DNA of 64,000 nt from Anthracocystis setariae (Eukaryota; Basidiomycota; Ustilaginomycetes; Ustilaginales; Ustilaginaceae), in assembly GCA_928724745.1 (NCBI GenBank), contig CAKMXJ010000021.1:124001-188000 (forward strand), in the 5' to 3' direction. The notes beneath the pieces were generated by a model. It made no database searches. It was not told where the DNA came from and saw only the letters and a program-made list of their open reading frames with translations. The position numbers and the translations under genes are program-made. Position 1 is the stretch's first letter. Every line of letters begins with the position of its first letter. Positions 9,143-18,516 of this stretch are shown piece after piece.

Positions 9143-10825
9143 ATGTCTCTCTCCGGCGCTCTCACTTGGAAAGTCGTGCGATCTAGTCGCTATTACAGCC
9201 TTAAAACCTTTGTGCCGCCAACGATTACCACTTTCACCGCCTCTCGTCCTCGGATCGCCTGTACTCGTGCTCGCTTCAACATGTCCGCTCGAACGGGTAC
9301 GGGCACGGGCACGGGATCGTTCCCATCGTTCAGCACGGTCAACTTTTACGCTGGAAGCAAGCTCAATCGGCTTTCGTGGCTTCGTACCGAGACCAAATTT
9401 CTCAACTCAACCATCAAGAGTGGCTCGACTCGGTTTGTGTTGCTGAAGCATAACCATCCGTTATGTCATGCGGGTGGGGACAAGAAGGGAATGCTCGCTA
9501 CCATGTCGTGGGATCAGGTCAAGCCATATGTTCTCGAAAACGTCAAAGCCTCTGGTGGAGTGCAGACGGATGGTGAGAGTGCGTTGGTGTTCGGTCCACA
9601 GGCGTACGGATTGGAGGTCGGACCGGATTCGCATGACAAAGAGTTCACACGTGCTACCGATGGCTTGGGACCCAATCGACTCGCATTGGTGTTTCTCGGG
9701 ATTGACGAGTCCAAGCTCAACCAAACTTCGCTTCCGGGCGAGATGGCTAAGGATGAAACCAAGCGCACCGATACGGCGGTGGCAGCGGAGGAGGAGGAGG
9801 AGGAAGGGGGGGTTTCGGGTCCTGCTGGGATTCCGTACTTTGCGCTGTCGCTGAGTTACCGACCTGCGTTTTTGGAGCAAGGAGCGGCGGCACCGATGGA
9901 GGGACTGCTCAAGGCGATTGAGGCGGAGACGGAGAGGTATGAGTTTGTCGACTTGCGTGCATCTTCTCGTGCGTCGTTGTGGCGCATGGAAGATGCGGCG
10001 ATTGTAGCGCAAGCCAAATCGCTGCTCGATTGGAACGAACGGCATCGATACTGTCCTGGATGTTCGCGTCAACAATATTCGCTGTGGGCGGGTTATAAAC
10101 GCGGATGCACTTCGTCACTCGATCATGCCACGGCTGGCTCACGCTTCTCGCGTGCCTTCCTCTCGGATGACACTCACAAGACGTTCCAAGATGACGATAA
10201 GGGTGTGTGTCCCAGCACTTTGGTGCTGAGCAACTTCCATTACCCACGCACCGACCCTGTGATCATTATGGCGATCATCTCGCCCGATGGCGACAAGGTG
10301 TTATTGGGACGACAGAAGAAATGGCCAACGGGATTCTATTCGTGCTTGGCCGGGTTTTGCGAACCGGGCGAAAGTTTCGAGGAGGCTGTTCGACGCGAAG
10401 TGCTCGAAGAGTCAGGCGTCCAGGTGGACCAAGTGATCTACCACTCATCACAACCATGGCCGTACCCAACCAACCTCATGGCCGGTTTTTACGGCATTGC
10501 CAAATCAGACGATCCCGAGTCGATCCGGTTGGATCTCGATAACGAATTGCACGATGCTAGGTTTTACACGCGCGCGCACATCTTGGCGGTGATCGACAAA
10601 CCAACATCCACCACCACCCTCACCAAAGCCCAACTGGACAAGATGGATAAAGAACATCATCAAGACACCCACAACAACGACGACAAAGAGGCGGCGGTAA
10701 AGCAGGATATTCAGATTCGTCTACCTCCAGAGACTGCCATTGCAAGAGTCCTCATCGAAGCGTGGGCGAGAGGTCAAGCCATCCTTCCCACACACATGGA
10801 AGCATTCCAAAAAACTCGCATGTAG
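9143..10825 (+). CDS. NPY1: NADH pyrophosphatase (Nudix hydrolase)
   Basis: The protein is 560 aa from ATG 9143, or 514 aa from ATG 9281. Npy1/NUDT12 enzymes cleave NADH or NAD-capped RNA to NMN(H) and AMP and are typically peroxisomal. Visible marks are the NudC N-terminal motif FYAGSKLNRLSWLR, a zinc ribbon whose first pair is CPGC (the later Cys is at KRGC), the Nudix box GFCEPGESFEEAV..REVLEESGV with its REVLEE catalytic core, and the SQPWPYPTN signature of NADH-preferring members. A Glu-rich insert (about residue 215) precedes the central domain. The extra 46 residues from the first ATG are rich in Arg, Ser and Thr and lack acidic residues, so they look like a mitochondrial presequence. 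The C-terminal TRM is at best a weak PTS1. It is convergent with EMG1, 75 bp away. Confidence 0.9.
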   Translation: MSLSGALTWKVVRSSRYYSLKTFVPPTITTFTASRPRIACTRARFNMSARTGTGTGTGSFPSFSTVNFYAGSKLNRLSWLRTETKFLNSTIKSGSTRFVLLKHNHPLCHAGGDKKGMLATMSWDQVKPYVLENVKASGGVQTDGESALVFGPQAYGLEVGPDSHDKEFTRATDGLGPNRLALVFLGIDESKLNQTSLPGEMAKDETKRTDTAVAAEEEEEEGGVSGPAGIPYFALSLSYRPAFLEQGAAAPMEGLLKAIEAETERYEFVDLRASSRASLWRMEDAAIVAQAKSLLDWNERHRYCPGCSRQQYSLWAGYKRGCTSSLDHATAGSRFSRAFLSDDTHKTFQDDDKGVCPSTLVLSNFHYPRTDPVIIMAIISPDGDKVLLGRQKKWPTGFYSCLAGFCEPGESFEEAVRREVLEESGVQVDQVIYHSSQPWPYPTNLMAGFYGIAKSDDPESIRLDLDNELHDARFYTRAHILAVIDKPTSTTTLTKAQLDKMDKEHHQDTHNNDDKEAAVKQDIQIRLPPETAIARVLIEAWARGQAILPTHMEAFQKTRM

Positions 10826-10900
10826 ACATCATCAAACTCAGCCCCGAAGAAATCCCCTGATAAACATAAACCCCGTGATGGGAAAGGTTAAGCAACCAAG

Positions 10901-12019
10901 CTATACGACGCCCCAGAAATCCTCCAAGGCACAGCAGAACTTGCCGCAAGCTACACTGGCACTGAGACTGTATTCGGAAATGGAGATTTTTTCGTCGACG
11001 ACGGCGTCGGCAAAGTTATCCTTTCCGTGGGCCATTGCGCCGACGAAGACGGCGATCGAGTGGTTTTCGGGGATGGTGGGGAGGTAGTTGCTAAGTCTCT
11101 GAACGGGCGAATCGAACGAGAGCGTGATCTTGTGTGTGTTGGCAGGAAAGTGGTCCGTGACTGGGTTCTTGATGACACGCAGCAATTTTTCGCTACCGCC
11201 CATGGAGCGGATCGAGAGTTTGTGAAGGAGTTGAACCATGAGACCTGAAAAACGCTTAAAGGTTCGAGGAATGCGCACGTGCGGGTTGACTTCGATGAGA
11301 ACCCCCTTGGCGGTGTGGATGTACACTTGGAGGAGACCGGCTTTGTTGAGCGGGGAATCGAGCAGAGTGAGCAGACATTGGTGAGTGATGTCGGGACGTG
11401 CTTCGGCGATGTCGCGACCCATCTTGGCGAGCACTCGCTGATGATCATCGCAGTTGAGGAGCGCATACTTGTCGCCTCCATCCTTGTTGTTCCTGGCACC
11501 TCCAGACGGAGCACGACTGGCAGAACCAGTGGAGACTTTGTAGGTCTCGAGACACGCTTGTTCGAGCACGACGATGAGGCGGGGAGTGTTTTCCTTTTCA
11601 GCGGCTGTTTTGGGCACCTTGGGTACTTGAGGAACGAGGCAAGAGTCGACGCGAGAACGCTTTGCACTGTTTGCGTTTGCGGCAGAAGCAGCAGCAGAAG
11701 AGGAAGAGGCGCCATTGGTTGTGGTTGCAGAAGAGGAGGAGGCGGAGGCGGACATGGCGGACATGGCGGTGACAGGTTTGGGTGGCAGAGCGTGACGGAT
11801 AGGGGCAGGTTTGTTGGAGCTGGAGTTGGAGTTGGAATTGGAAGAGGCGATGGGTTGATGATCAAGCGAAGGATGGTCTGCTGTGGATCGGCAAGAGGGA
11901 GAGGTGGATCGGGGCGAGTGAGGAAGTGGTGCGATGGGTCTGTAGGTGGTGGCAGGCGCGGAGCGGGTGGTCATACGATCATCCTCCGAATCCGAGGCGG
12001 CTGATGAAGCTGATGACAT
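10901..12019 (-). CDS. EMG1: 18S rRNA pseudouridine N1-methyltransferase Emg1/Nep1
   Basis: A 372-aa SPOUT-class methyltransferase that modifies the hypermodified pseudouridine of 18S rRNA and is needed for 40S assembly. The conserved catalytic domain occupies about residues 160-372. It includes [41 protein letters not shown] and [15 protein letters not shown], and ends with [23 protein letters not shown]. The first 150 residues are Ser/Pro/Ala-rich, low complexity and absent from short yeast homologues, a common basidiomycete extension. The ATG at 12019 is the only one that gives this N-terminus. The gene is divergent from MBP1 across about 925 bp. Confidence 0.96.
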   Translation of the reverse strand: MSSASSAASDSEDDRMTTRSAPATTYRPIAPLPHSPRSTSPSCRSTADHPSLDHQPIASSNSNSNSSSNKPAPIRHALPPKPVTAMSAMSASASSSSATTTNGASSSSAAASAANANSAKRSRVDSCLVPQVPKVPKTAAEKENTPRLIVVLEQACLETYKVSTGSASRAPSGGARNNKDGGDKYALLNCDDHQRVLAKMGRDIAEARPDITHQCLLTLLDSPLNKAGLLQVYIHTAKGVLIEVNPHVRIPRTFKRFSGLMVQLLHKLSIRSMGGSEKLLRVIKNPVTDHFPANTHKITLSFDSPVQRLSNYLPTIPENHSIAVFVGAMAHGKDNFADAVVDEKISISEYSLSASVACGKFCCALEDFWGVV

Positions 12020-12944
12020 TTGATAAACTTTGACCAGTCAAGACGCTGTGCGCTGTGCACTGTGCTGTGTTGTGTTGTGCTGTGCTAAAGAGTATGGTTT
12101 GCGAGGAGAGACCGAGATGAAGATGCAGATGTGTCAAAGTCTAACTATAGAATAAGAAAGATCGAAGCTGAGCTGATCGAGAAGAGTTGAGGAGCAGCTG
12201 GGTGCAGCAAAATGGTTTTGTAGCTGAATGGCCAGTTAGGATGATGTCGGAGGTGATGAGTAGTTGTCGAGAAGGGAGGGAAAAGAAGGATGGATGAATA
12301 TGTGTTGAATCATGCCGAGATACATAGCAAACCCGGTGCGACCCTGAATCCCAATCCTCCAAATTTTCTTGGCCAAAAGCAAGAAGAAAAAAAAAAAGAA
12401 AAAAAAAAAAAGCGACGCAGCAGCAGCAGGAGGAGGAGTTGTTTCTCTCGTGTGAGCGCTGTCATCAGTGCATAAAAAATTCAAATAAGCTCAGCAGACA
12501 ACTCGGCCGGGTCCAACTGGGGCTTTTAGAAATTGTAATGTATCAATGTTAGCCGCCCACCCAACACAAGACGCGAAATCGAAATCCAACACTCGGCCGC
12601 CCAAGTCAATTAGACAAAGCAGTACAGTACATGCAAAGCGTCGCGTCGCGGATTCCGTTGCAAATTGCATTTAACACCACGGCGGCGCAGTTTGCGATTT
12701 GTAGTTGCAGTTGCAGTGTGCTATGCTGTACTATGCTGTGGTGTCTGAATGAATCGAGTTGACTACAACTGTTGGATCCAACACTCACTCACTCAATCGT
12801 GTACATCCAGCTGGTCACTCTCAACTGCACCCTTTGAATTTCTATTCACATTGCCTTGCGCACCTCTTCTCCTCCACCAACAACGCTGACGGTGCCTCTT
12901 TTGATCGCTTCAGCCTACGTCACCACTCGTCTCATCTCATCATC
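12020..12944. promoter_or_regulatory. Divergent EMG1/MBP1 promoter region
   Basis: About 925 bp shared by EMG1 (leftward) and MBP1 (rightward). It contains CTGTGTTGTGTTGTGCTGTGC-like repeats near 12050-12085, A-rich runs at about 12386-12412, and ACTCACTCACTCA near 12781. No ACGCGT (MluI cell-cycle box) was noticed by eye; a motif scan would settle that. No gene is seen. Confidence 0.45.
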
Positions 12945-15096
12945 ATGAGCGGCGAAAAGACCATCTTCAAGGTGAGTACCATTCCATCTCTTCATCGCGT
13001 CTCTTCAACCCCCACCCAACTAACCATTCTCTTGCTCTTGCTTATCCCAGGCCACCTACTCGGGCGTACCAGTCTACGAGTGCATCATCAACAATGTAGC
13101 CGTCATGAGAAGACGCTCCGATAGCTGGCTCAATGCCACCCAGATCCTCAAGGTCGTCGGTCTCGACAAGCCTCAGCGTACACGTGTCCTCGAACGAGAA
13201 ATCCAAAAGGGCATCCACGAAAAAGTTCAAGGTGGTTACGGCAAGTATCAGGGTACCTGGATCCCGCTCGACGTTGCCATCCAACTTGCCGAGCGATACA
13301 ACATCCAAAACCTTCTCCAGCCCATCACCTCTTACGTACCCTCCGCTGCCGATTCGCCTCCTCCTGCGCCTAAGCACACCATCTCCACCTCCAACCGTAC
13401 CAAGAAACTCATCCCCGCAGACGCAGGTACCCTTGGCCGCTCCAGACGCGCCACCAGCATCGAAACAGAATCCGAAGTCGTCGGCGCTACCCACAACAAC
13501 CCCTCCGAAGGCAGCATGAGCCCTTCCCCGAGCGACATCAGCAGCTCTTCCCGCACTCCCAGTCCTCTGCCTGCTGATCGCGCCAACGCTGGCTTTGCCG
13601 TCCAATCAGTCGGCGTCAATGGTCGCCAACCCAACAACCAGCCCAGATACGCCGACATCATCCTCGACTACTTTGTCACAGAGAACACCACCGTCCCTCC
13701 TCTCCTTATCAACCCTCCCTCCGATTTCAATCCAGACATGAGCATCGATGATGACGAGCACACCGCTCTCCACTGGGCCTGCGCCATGGGTCGCATTCGC
13801 GTCGTCAAACTTTTGCTTTCCGCCGGCGCAGACATCTTTCGCGTCAACACCAACCAACAAACCGCCCTCATGCGCGCCACCATGTTCTCCAACAACTACG
13901 ACCTGCGCAAGTTCCCAGAGCTCTTTGAGTTGCTCCACCGCTCCATCCTCAACATCGACCGCAACGACCGTACCGTCTTCCACCATGTCGTCGACCTCGC
14001 CCTCAGCAGAGGCAAGCCCCATGCCGCCAGGTACTACATGGAGACCATGATCAACCGTCTTGCCGACTACGGTGACCAGCTCGCCGATATCCTCAACTTC
14101 CAGGATGACGAGGGTGAAACCCCGCTCACCATGGCGGCTCGCGCTCGCTCCAAGCGTCTCGTCAGGCTCTTGCTCGAACACGGTGCTGACCCCAAAATCC
14201 GAAACAAGGAGGGCAAGAACGCCGAAGACTACATCATCGAAGATGAGCGTTTCCGCTCTTCCCCCTCCCGTACCCGTCCCGCCGCCATCGAGCTCGGTGC
14301 CGACGGTCTGCCCGTTCTGCCCACATCGTCGCTGCACACCTCGGAAGCGGGCCAGCGCACCGCCGGTCGAGCGATTACGCTGATGAGCAACCTCCTCCAT
14401 TCGCTCGCCGACAGCTACGATGCCGAGATCAACACGGCCGACAAAAAGCTCACCCAAGCGCACGGCCTGCTCAAGCAGATCCAGACCGAGATCGAGGACT
14501 CGGCCAAAGTCGCCGAGGGTCTGCACCACCAAGCCAACGGCGTCGACCACGAGCGCAACAAGGTCGACTCTCTTCAACTCGGACTCAAGCACGGCATCAA
14601 TAAACGCACCCGCGATGATCTCGAGCGAAGGTGGCTCGAGGGCAACGAGGCGATCAAGCGAGCACGCCTTCAGGCCGGTCTGGAACCGGGTGCGCTTTCG
14701 ACGTCGGCGGCAGCCAACCATGCCGATCCCATGGTGGCGCTCATCGATCCCATCCCCGCGGGCGGTGATGTCAACAAGGCGATTTCCCAACTCAAGTCGC
14801 AACTCGGTGAGGTGAAGCGCAAGAGGAATGAGCTGGTGGACAGGTTTGTGGACAAGGCGAGGGAGCAGGGGACGGGCAAGACTATGGCGGCGTATAGGAG
14901 GTTGATCGCGGCAGGATGTGGCGGGATTGCGCCGGACGAGGTGGATGCAGTGGTGGGCGTGTTGTGCGAATTGTTGCAGGAGGGTTCCAAGGAGGCGGGT
15001 GCAGATGAGGGAGCGGGAGCGAGGGCGAGAGATGCGGCCATGATGTTGAAGGGAGCCGGGGCTGCGGCGTTGGCTGCCAATGCTAGTACCGCTTAG
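12945..15096 (+). CDS. MBP1: APSES/ankyrin transcription factor, Mbp1-like
   Basis: Two exons, 12945-12971 and 13051-15096, give 690 aa. Exon 1 encodes only MSGEKTIFK. The intron starts GTGAGT and ends TTATCCCAG, and phase 0 joins it to ATYSGVPVYECI. The protein is the DNA-binding subunit of an MBF-type complex controlling G1/S genes, with a Swi6-like partner. The APSES (KilA-N) domain covers about residues 10-110 with RRSDSWLNATQILKV. Ankyrin repeats cover about 240-395 (HTALHWACAMG, ETPLTMAARARSKRLVRLLLEHGADP). A helical coiled-coil region follows from about 430. Length and architecture fit Mbp1/Res rather than Swi6, which lacks a working APSES domain. An uninterrupted frame from 13105 alone would lose the first APSES strand, so the split first exon is needed. 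Confidence 0.93.
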
Positions 15097-15450
15097 CTTG
15101 CAGCTCCTCCTCCTCCGCCTCCGCCCTGCTTTGCCCAGTTGTTTCAATTTCTCATCAGATGATAGGGTTTGTATCCTTAGTCGTAGTCTAGTATCGGAAA
15201 TTCTTTTTATGTCGTCTTTTGCTGTTCTCAACATGTGTATGCCCTCAACGGGATTGGGGAGAAGAAATCTTGACACACAACATGGTTGATCAACGGCCTA
15301 AGTTACGGACACCATCAAGATGCAGACGAAGCGGTTGGTGCGGGCTGACAAGATTGGAGACAGGCTATGCGAGGGAGAGCAAGAGCAAGCTGAGATTGCC
15401 TCACAAGTGATGAGCAGACGTCTGCTTGCTTGATATTCAAGGAGGTGTAT
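15097..15450. other. Intergenic region MBP1-mS34 (convergent 3' ends)
   Basis: About 350 bp between convergent genes. It holds the 3' end of MBP1 and the presumed poly(A) region of the mS34 gene on the other strand. No further gene or repeat is seen. Confidence 0.4.
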
Positions 15451-16036
15451 TTACTTTGCTGAATCCCAGCAGTACCTGAGAGCACCATTAATGCGTACGC
15501 CGGACTTGGTTTTATTCGATCGCCTACCTGTTCCCATTGATGCAACGGGAGCAGAAAAAGACAAGACCGACATCAGGATCAGTATCTTTGCTTGTTCCAC
15601 CAGACCGTAATGTCTATAGCTGAATCAGACTGTACTTACCTTTCCAAACAAGCTTGCCCCAAGCCCTTCCGTGGTTGCCACCATCCTTCAACCTGACCTT
15701 GGTGATTTCCCAATAACACCTATGCCCTTCGGCCTTGACGCCCTTTGCGTTGGGTTTTGCGTGATTCTCGGTGAGATGCTTCTTGGGATCCTTTTTGGCC
15801 GGAAGGTCCAGACCCATTGCTACCCATCTGCGCTGACGCACGCGCAGGCCGACACCATCGTTGGGTAGCGAAGAGAGCAGCTGGTACAGGTTCTTGTGAG
15901 GTTTCTGTGCTCGTGCGAGCACTGGTGGCAGCGATTCTTTGGCAAGATGAGAAAAGAGGATGTTGGAGCTGTAGGAGGCGGAGGAGGAAGAAGCTCGGTT
16001 TGCCTGGGTGAAGAGCGCCAATGTTCTGCGAAACAT
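15451..16036 (-). CDS. Mitochondrial small ribosomal subunit protein, mS34-like
   Basis: Two exons on the minus strand, 15640-16036 and 15451-15527, give 157 aa. The donor is AAAG/GTAAGT at 15639 and the acceptor ACAG at 15528; the 112-nt intron joins phase 1 to phase 1 and extends the protein by 24 residues ending in RYCWDSAK. Without splicing the frame would end in a few intron-encoded residues. The N-terminus (MFRRTLALFTQANR) is a plausible mitochondrial presequence. Motifs LYQLLSSLPNDGVGLRVRQ and CYWEITKVRLKDGG..GRAWGKLVWKG resemble the mS34 family. The family call comes from remembered motifs and is moderate. The gene is divergent from the PIP-box protein, 312 bp away. Confidence 0.72.
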
Positions 16037-16319
16037 TGTGGAATGCAGTGTGATGAGATGGTGGTTGGTGGATCGAGATGGTGTCGAGAAGGAATGATTC
16101 GTACCATCCCAAAGATGCGGTGAAAATACAGTAATCCGCAACAACGCTTCCAAAAAAAAAGTTGCACCTTCCAACAGTAATGATGGTCTAACATAGTAAA
16201 TCTCCTAAAATTCGATCAACAGCCTCCACACGACACGCGACTGCCATTTTATTCAGTGATTCATCGCCCTCTTTGTGCTCTCTTCCTCTTTCGTTTCAAC
16301 CACCACCACCACCACCACA

Positions 16320-16337
16320 ATGCAGACCAGCTTATAG
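16320..16337 (+). other. Small upstream ORF before the PIP-box gene
   Basis: An ATG at 16320 opens a five-codon frame (MQTSL, stop TAG) that ends 11 bp before the chosen start at 16349 and is out of frame with it. If it lies on the transcript it would lower translation of the main ORF, unless the true transcription start is downstream. Confidence 0.35.
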
Positions 16338-16348
16338 ATCAAACCTAC

Positions 16349-18391
16349 ATGGTCAATCCACAGTCCGGCCTCGCGTCGGCGCATGCCACACCCACCACTA
16401 CCAGCTCGATAAAGCCCACCGGCTGGATTCGTTCTTCTTCCAAACCCACCTCAGCCATACTCGGTGACAGAACCAACCTGCCTTCCAGCTCCAACCGCAC
16501 ACCGACAACCATCCTACACAAATCATCAGCATCATCCATATCATTCACAACCAAGCCCAAGCAAACTCCACCAATTGTCAAGCAGCAGAAACTGTCGAGC
16601 TTCTTTGCTCCACATACCGCCCCACCAGCTCCATCTACCACAAGGCTCAAACAAGTGCTGGATTCGCCCAGTGTACAAAGGGCACATCGCAATGCTGTCG
16701 TCGCCGCATCGTCCAAGCTGCGCAAATTCTCCGTGCTGGAGGATCAAGACCTCGAAGCCAGAGCCGCCAACCTGCTCAAGCGTCGATTCGGCAGCGTGTC
16801 TCGGTCTCTGAATGCTTCCAGGAGCTCCACGCCCCACGCTGCAACCCCTCCTCCTCCTCCTCCTCCTCCTCCCTTGCCCAGGTCGAATCCCAGTTCCAAT
16901 GACCTTGCTTCGCCATCGCGTATACCATCCCTCATACAGCCTACAAGACCACCGCAGCCAAGCCAGGCCACTCCACCGCCAAGAGCTGTGCAGAAACACC
17001 CACCGAGCTCGCCCATGCCAGAAACCTTACCCGACGAATCGATGTCTAACTTCACGCCGCCAGCATGGGAGAGAGGACTCGATGCGAAAATGGCCTGGTT
17101 CCAGAGACTGGCAGGCGTATCCGAGCAGGTGATACACGAGGCCGAGACGAAGAGAATGCAGGAGCAGCTTGACAAGGCTCATCGACGAATGCAGGGCTCA
17201 TCCACAAGACTAGCCACCAGGCACAGGGCAAGAATTGCTGCTGCTCCTTTATCATCCAGAAGCAGCCCAACACGCTATGGGAGAGGTCTGCAGAGAGAAA
17301 ACTCGACATCGAGAGTAGGCAACCCGGACGCTTTGTTGAGGTCTCCTACCACAAAAAGGAGGATCTATGCGCTAGAGACGCAGATTCCCGGGACTCCAAC
17401 GATAGCCAGAGCGACGAGCTTGCAATTACCTCGAACTACTCAGCTTTCATCCGCAGAACCGCGTCGAGCGACATCAGAAGCACGACAGCCTCTCGTCATG
17501 CAAAGGAAGGAGGCAGGAGCGGAAGACGAGCAATCTGAAACTCAAGTTCTGCCTTGGGTTGAAGATGAAGCAGAACAAACGCAACCTCTTCCGTGGTCAG
17601 ATGGAGAGGAGCAAGAGACGCAACCACTGGCGTGGAACAACCAAGAACACGGAGAAGCTGGCGACTCACCCTCGGCGCCGCTCGAAAACGGCAAGGAAAA
17701 GCCCAAGGTAGAGTTGGTGGTTCCCACGTCTGACGACGAAGACCTTCTCCTGGAGCCGATCGCATCTCTGTCGTCTTCTCCATTGGCTTCGCCGCAGGAA
17801 AAACGCCGAATTTCATTAGCTGCACCCGATTCGTCGTCACGGCTTCCTGTTGACCGGCTTGGCGCCACACCGACGCAGCAGCGGCGACTGGCCAAGATCA
17901 ACCCCGTCTCGCTCACTCCCACTTGTGGAGCCGGGTTAGGCAAGTTCGACAATGTGGTTGCAGCCTTGAAAAGGGCAGATCGCAAGCAACATGCTGGACA
18001 ACAACTCAACTTGAACTCTTTCGTGGGTTCTTGCAAACGCACACAAGCTACAGAGGAGGAGGACGAGGAGGAGGACGAGATGAGGAAGAGTGGACTCAGT
18101 ATGGACCTTGACGACGAGCTTTCCGATGACCAAGACGACGCAGAGGTCACCGTAGAAACGCAAGCGTTGGGCTGGGACAGCAGTCCGACCCAAATCGAGC
18201 GAATCGCTCGACAACCGCTTCAACCTCACCACCTAGCTCGCTCGTCGCCCTCGCCCTCCACCCAGCGCAGCTCCACTAGCCATACCACCACCACCACCAC
18301 CAGCAGCAGCAGTAGCAGCATCTCGCTACCCACGCAAACGAATCTCGCAGATATCGATTCCCACGTCCGATCGTTTTGGGACCGCTTGTAG
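16349..18391 (+). CDS. Unrecognised PIP-box protein with repeated TQxLxW motifs
   Basis: A 680-aa, largely disordered Ser/Pro-rich protein that I do not recognise. A canonical PCNA-interacting box, QQKLSSFF (Q79-x-x-L82-x-x-F85-F86), lies in the N-terminal part. A poly-Pro run follows at about 170. A predicted helical segment (about 230-290: AWERGLDAKMAWFQRL..EAETKRMQEQLDKAHRRMQ) may be the only folded part. Three copies of (E/Q)TQxLxW occur between about 396 and 430 and a fourth at about 603; other TQ dipeptides make this an SQ/TQ cluster. LVVPTSDDEDLL resembles a SUMO-interacting motif. A role as a replication or repair scaffold bound to PCNA is inference. ATG 16349 was chosen because the upstream in-frame extension starts at a GTG and reads as His-rich leader. 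Confidence 0.6.
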   Translation: MVNPQSGLASAHATPTTTSSIKPTGWIRSSSKPTSAILGDRTNLPSSSNRTPTTILHKSSASSISFTTKPKQTPPIVKQQKLSSFFAPHTAPPAPSTTRLKQVLDSPSVQRAHRNAVVAASSKLRKFSVLEDQDLEARAANLLKRRFGSVSRSLNASRSSTPHAATPPPPPPPPPLPRSNPSSNDLASPSRIPSLIQPTRPPQPSQATPPPRAVQKHPPSSPMPETLPDESMSNFTPPAWERGLDAKMAWFQRLAGVSEQVIHEAETKRMQEQLDKAHRRMQGSSTRLATRHRARIAAAPLSSRSSPTRYGRGLQRENSTSRVGNPDALLRSPTTKRRIYALETQIPGTPTIARATSLQLPRTTQLSSAEPRRATSEARQPLVMQRKEAGAEDEQSETQVLPWVEDEAEQTQPLPWSDGEEQETQPLAWNNQEHGEAGDSPSAPLENGKEKPKVELVVPTSDDEDLLLEPIASLSSSPLASPQEKRRISLAAPDSSSRLPVDRLGATPTQQRRLAKINPVSLTPTCGAGLGKFDNVVAALKRADRKQHAGQQLNLNSFVGSCKRTQATEEEDEEEDEMRKSGLSMDLDDELSDDQDDAEVTVETQALGWDSSPTQIERIARQPLQPHHLARSSPSPSTQRSSTSHTTTTTTSSSSSSISLPTQTNLADIDSHVRSFWDRL

Positions 18392-18516
18392 CCTCGATTT
18401 CTTTCAAGATAACATTTCAGTTTTAAGTTTAGCTCGTTCAGGCAGATCCTTGTTTCAGAAGTTAACTTTTTCGGAAGGGATTATTTTTTCTGATTGGCTC
18501 TGCTTGAAATGAAAGA

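Noticed and set aside
16256..16348. N-terminal extension of the PIP-box protein with a run of six His
   Set aside because: The frame opens with GTG, not ATG, and the His run is the translation of a CAC repeat in the leader.
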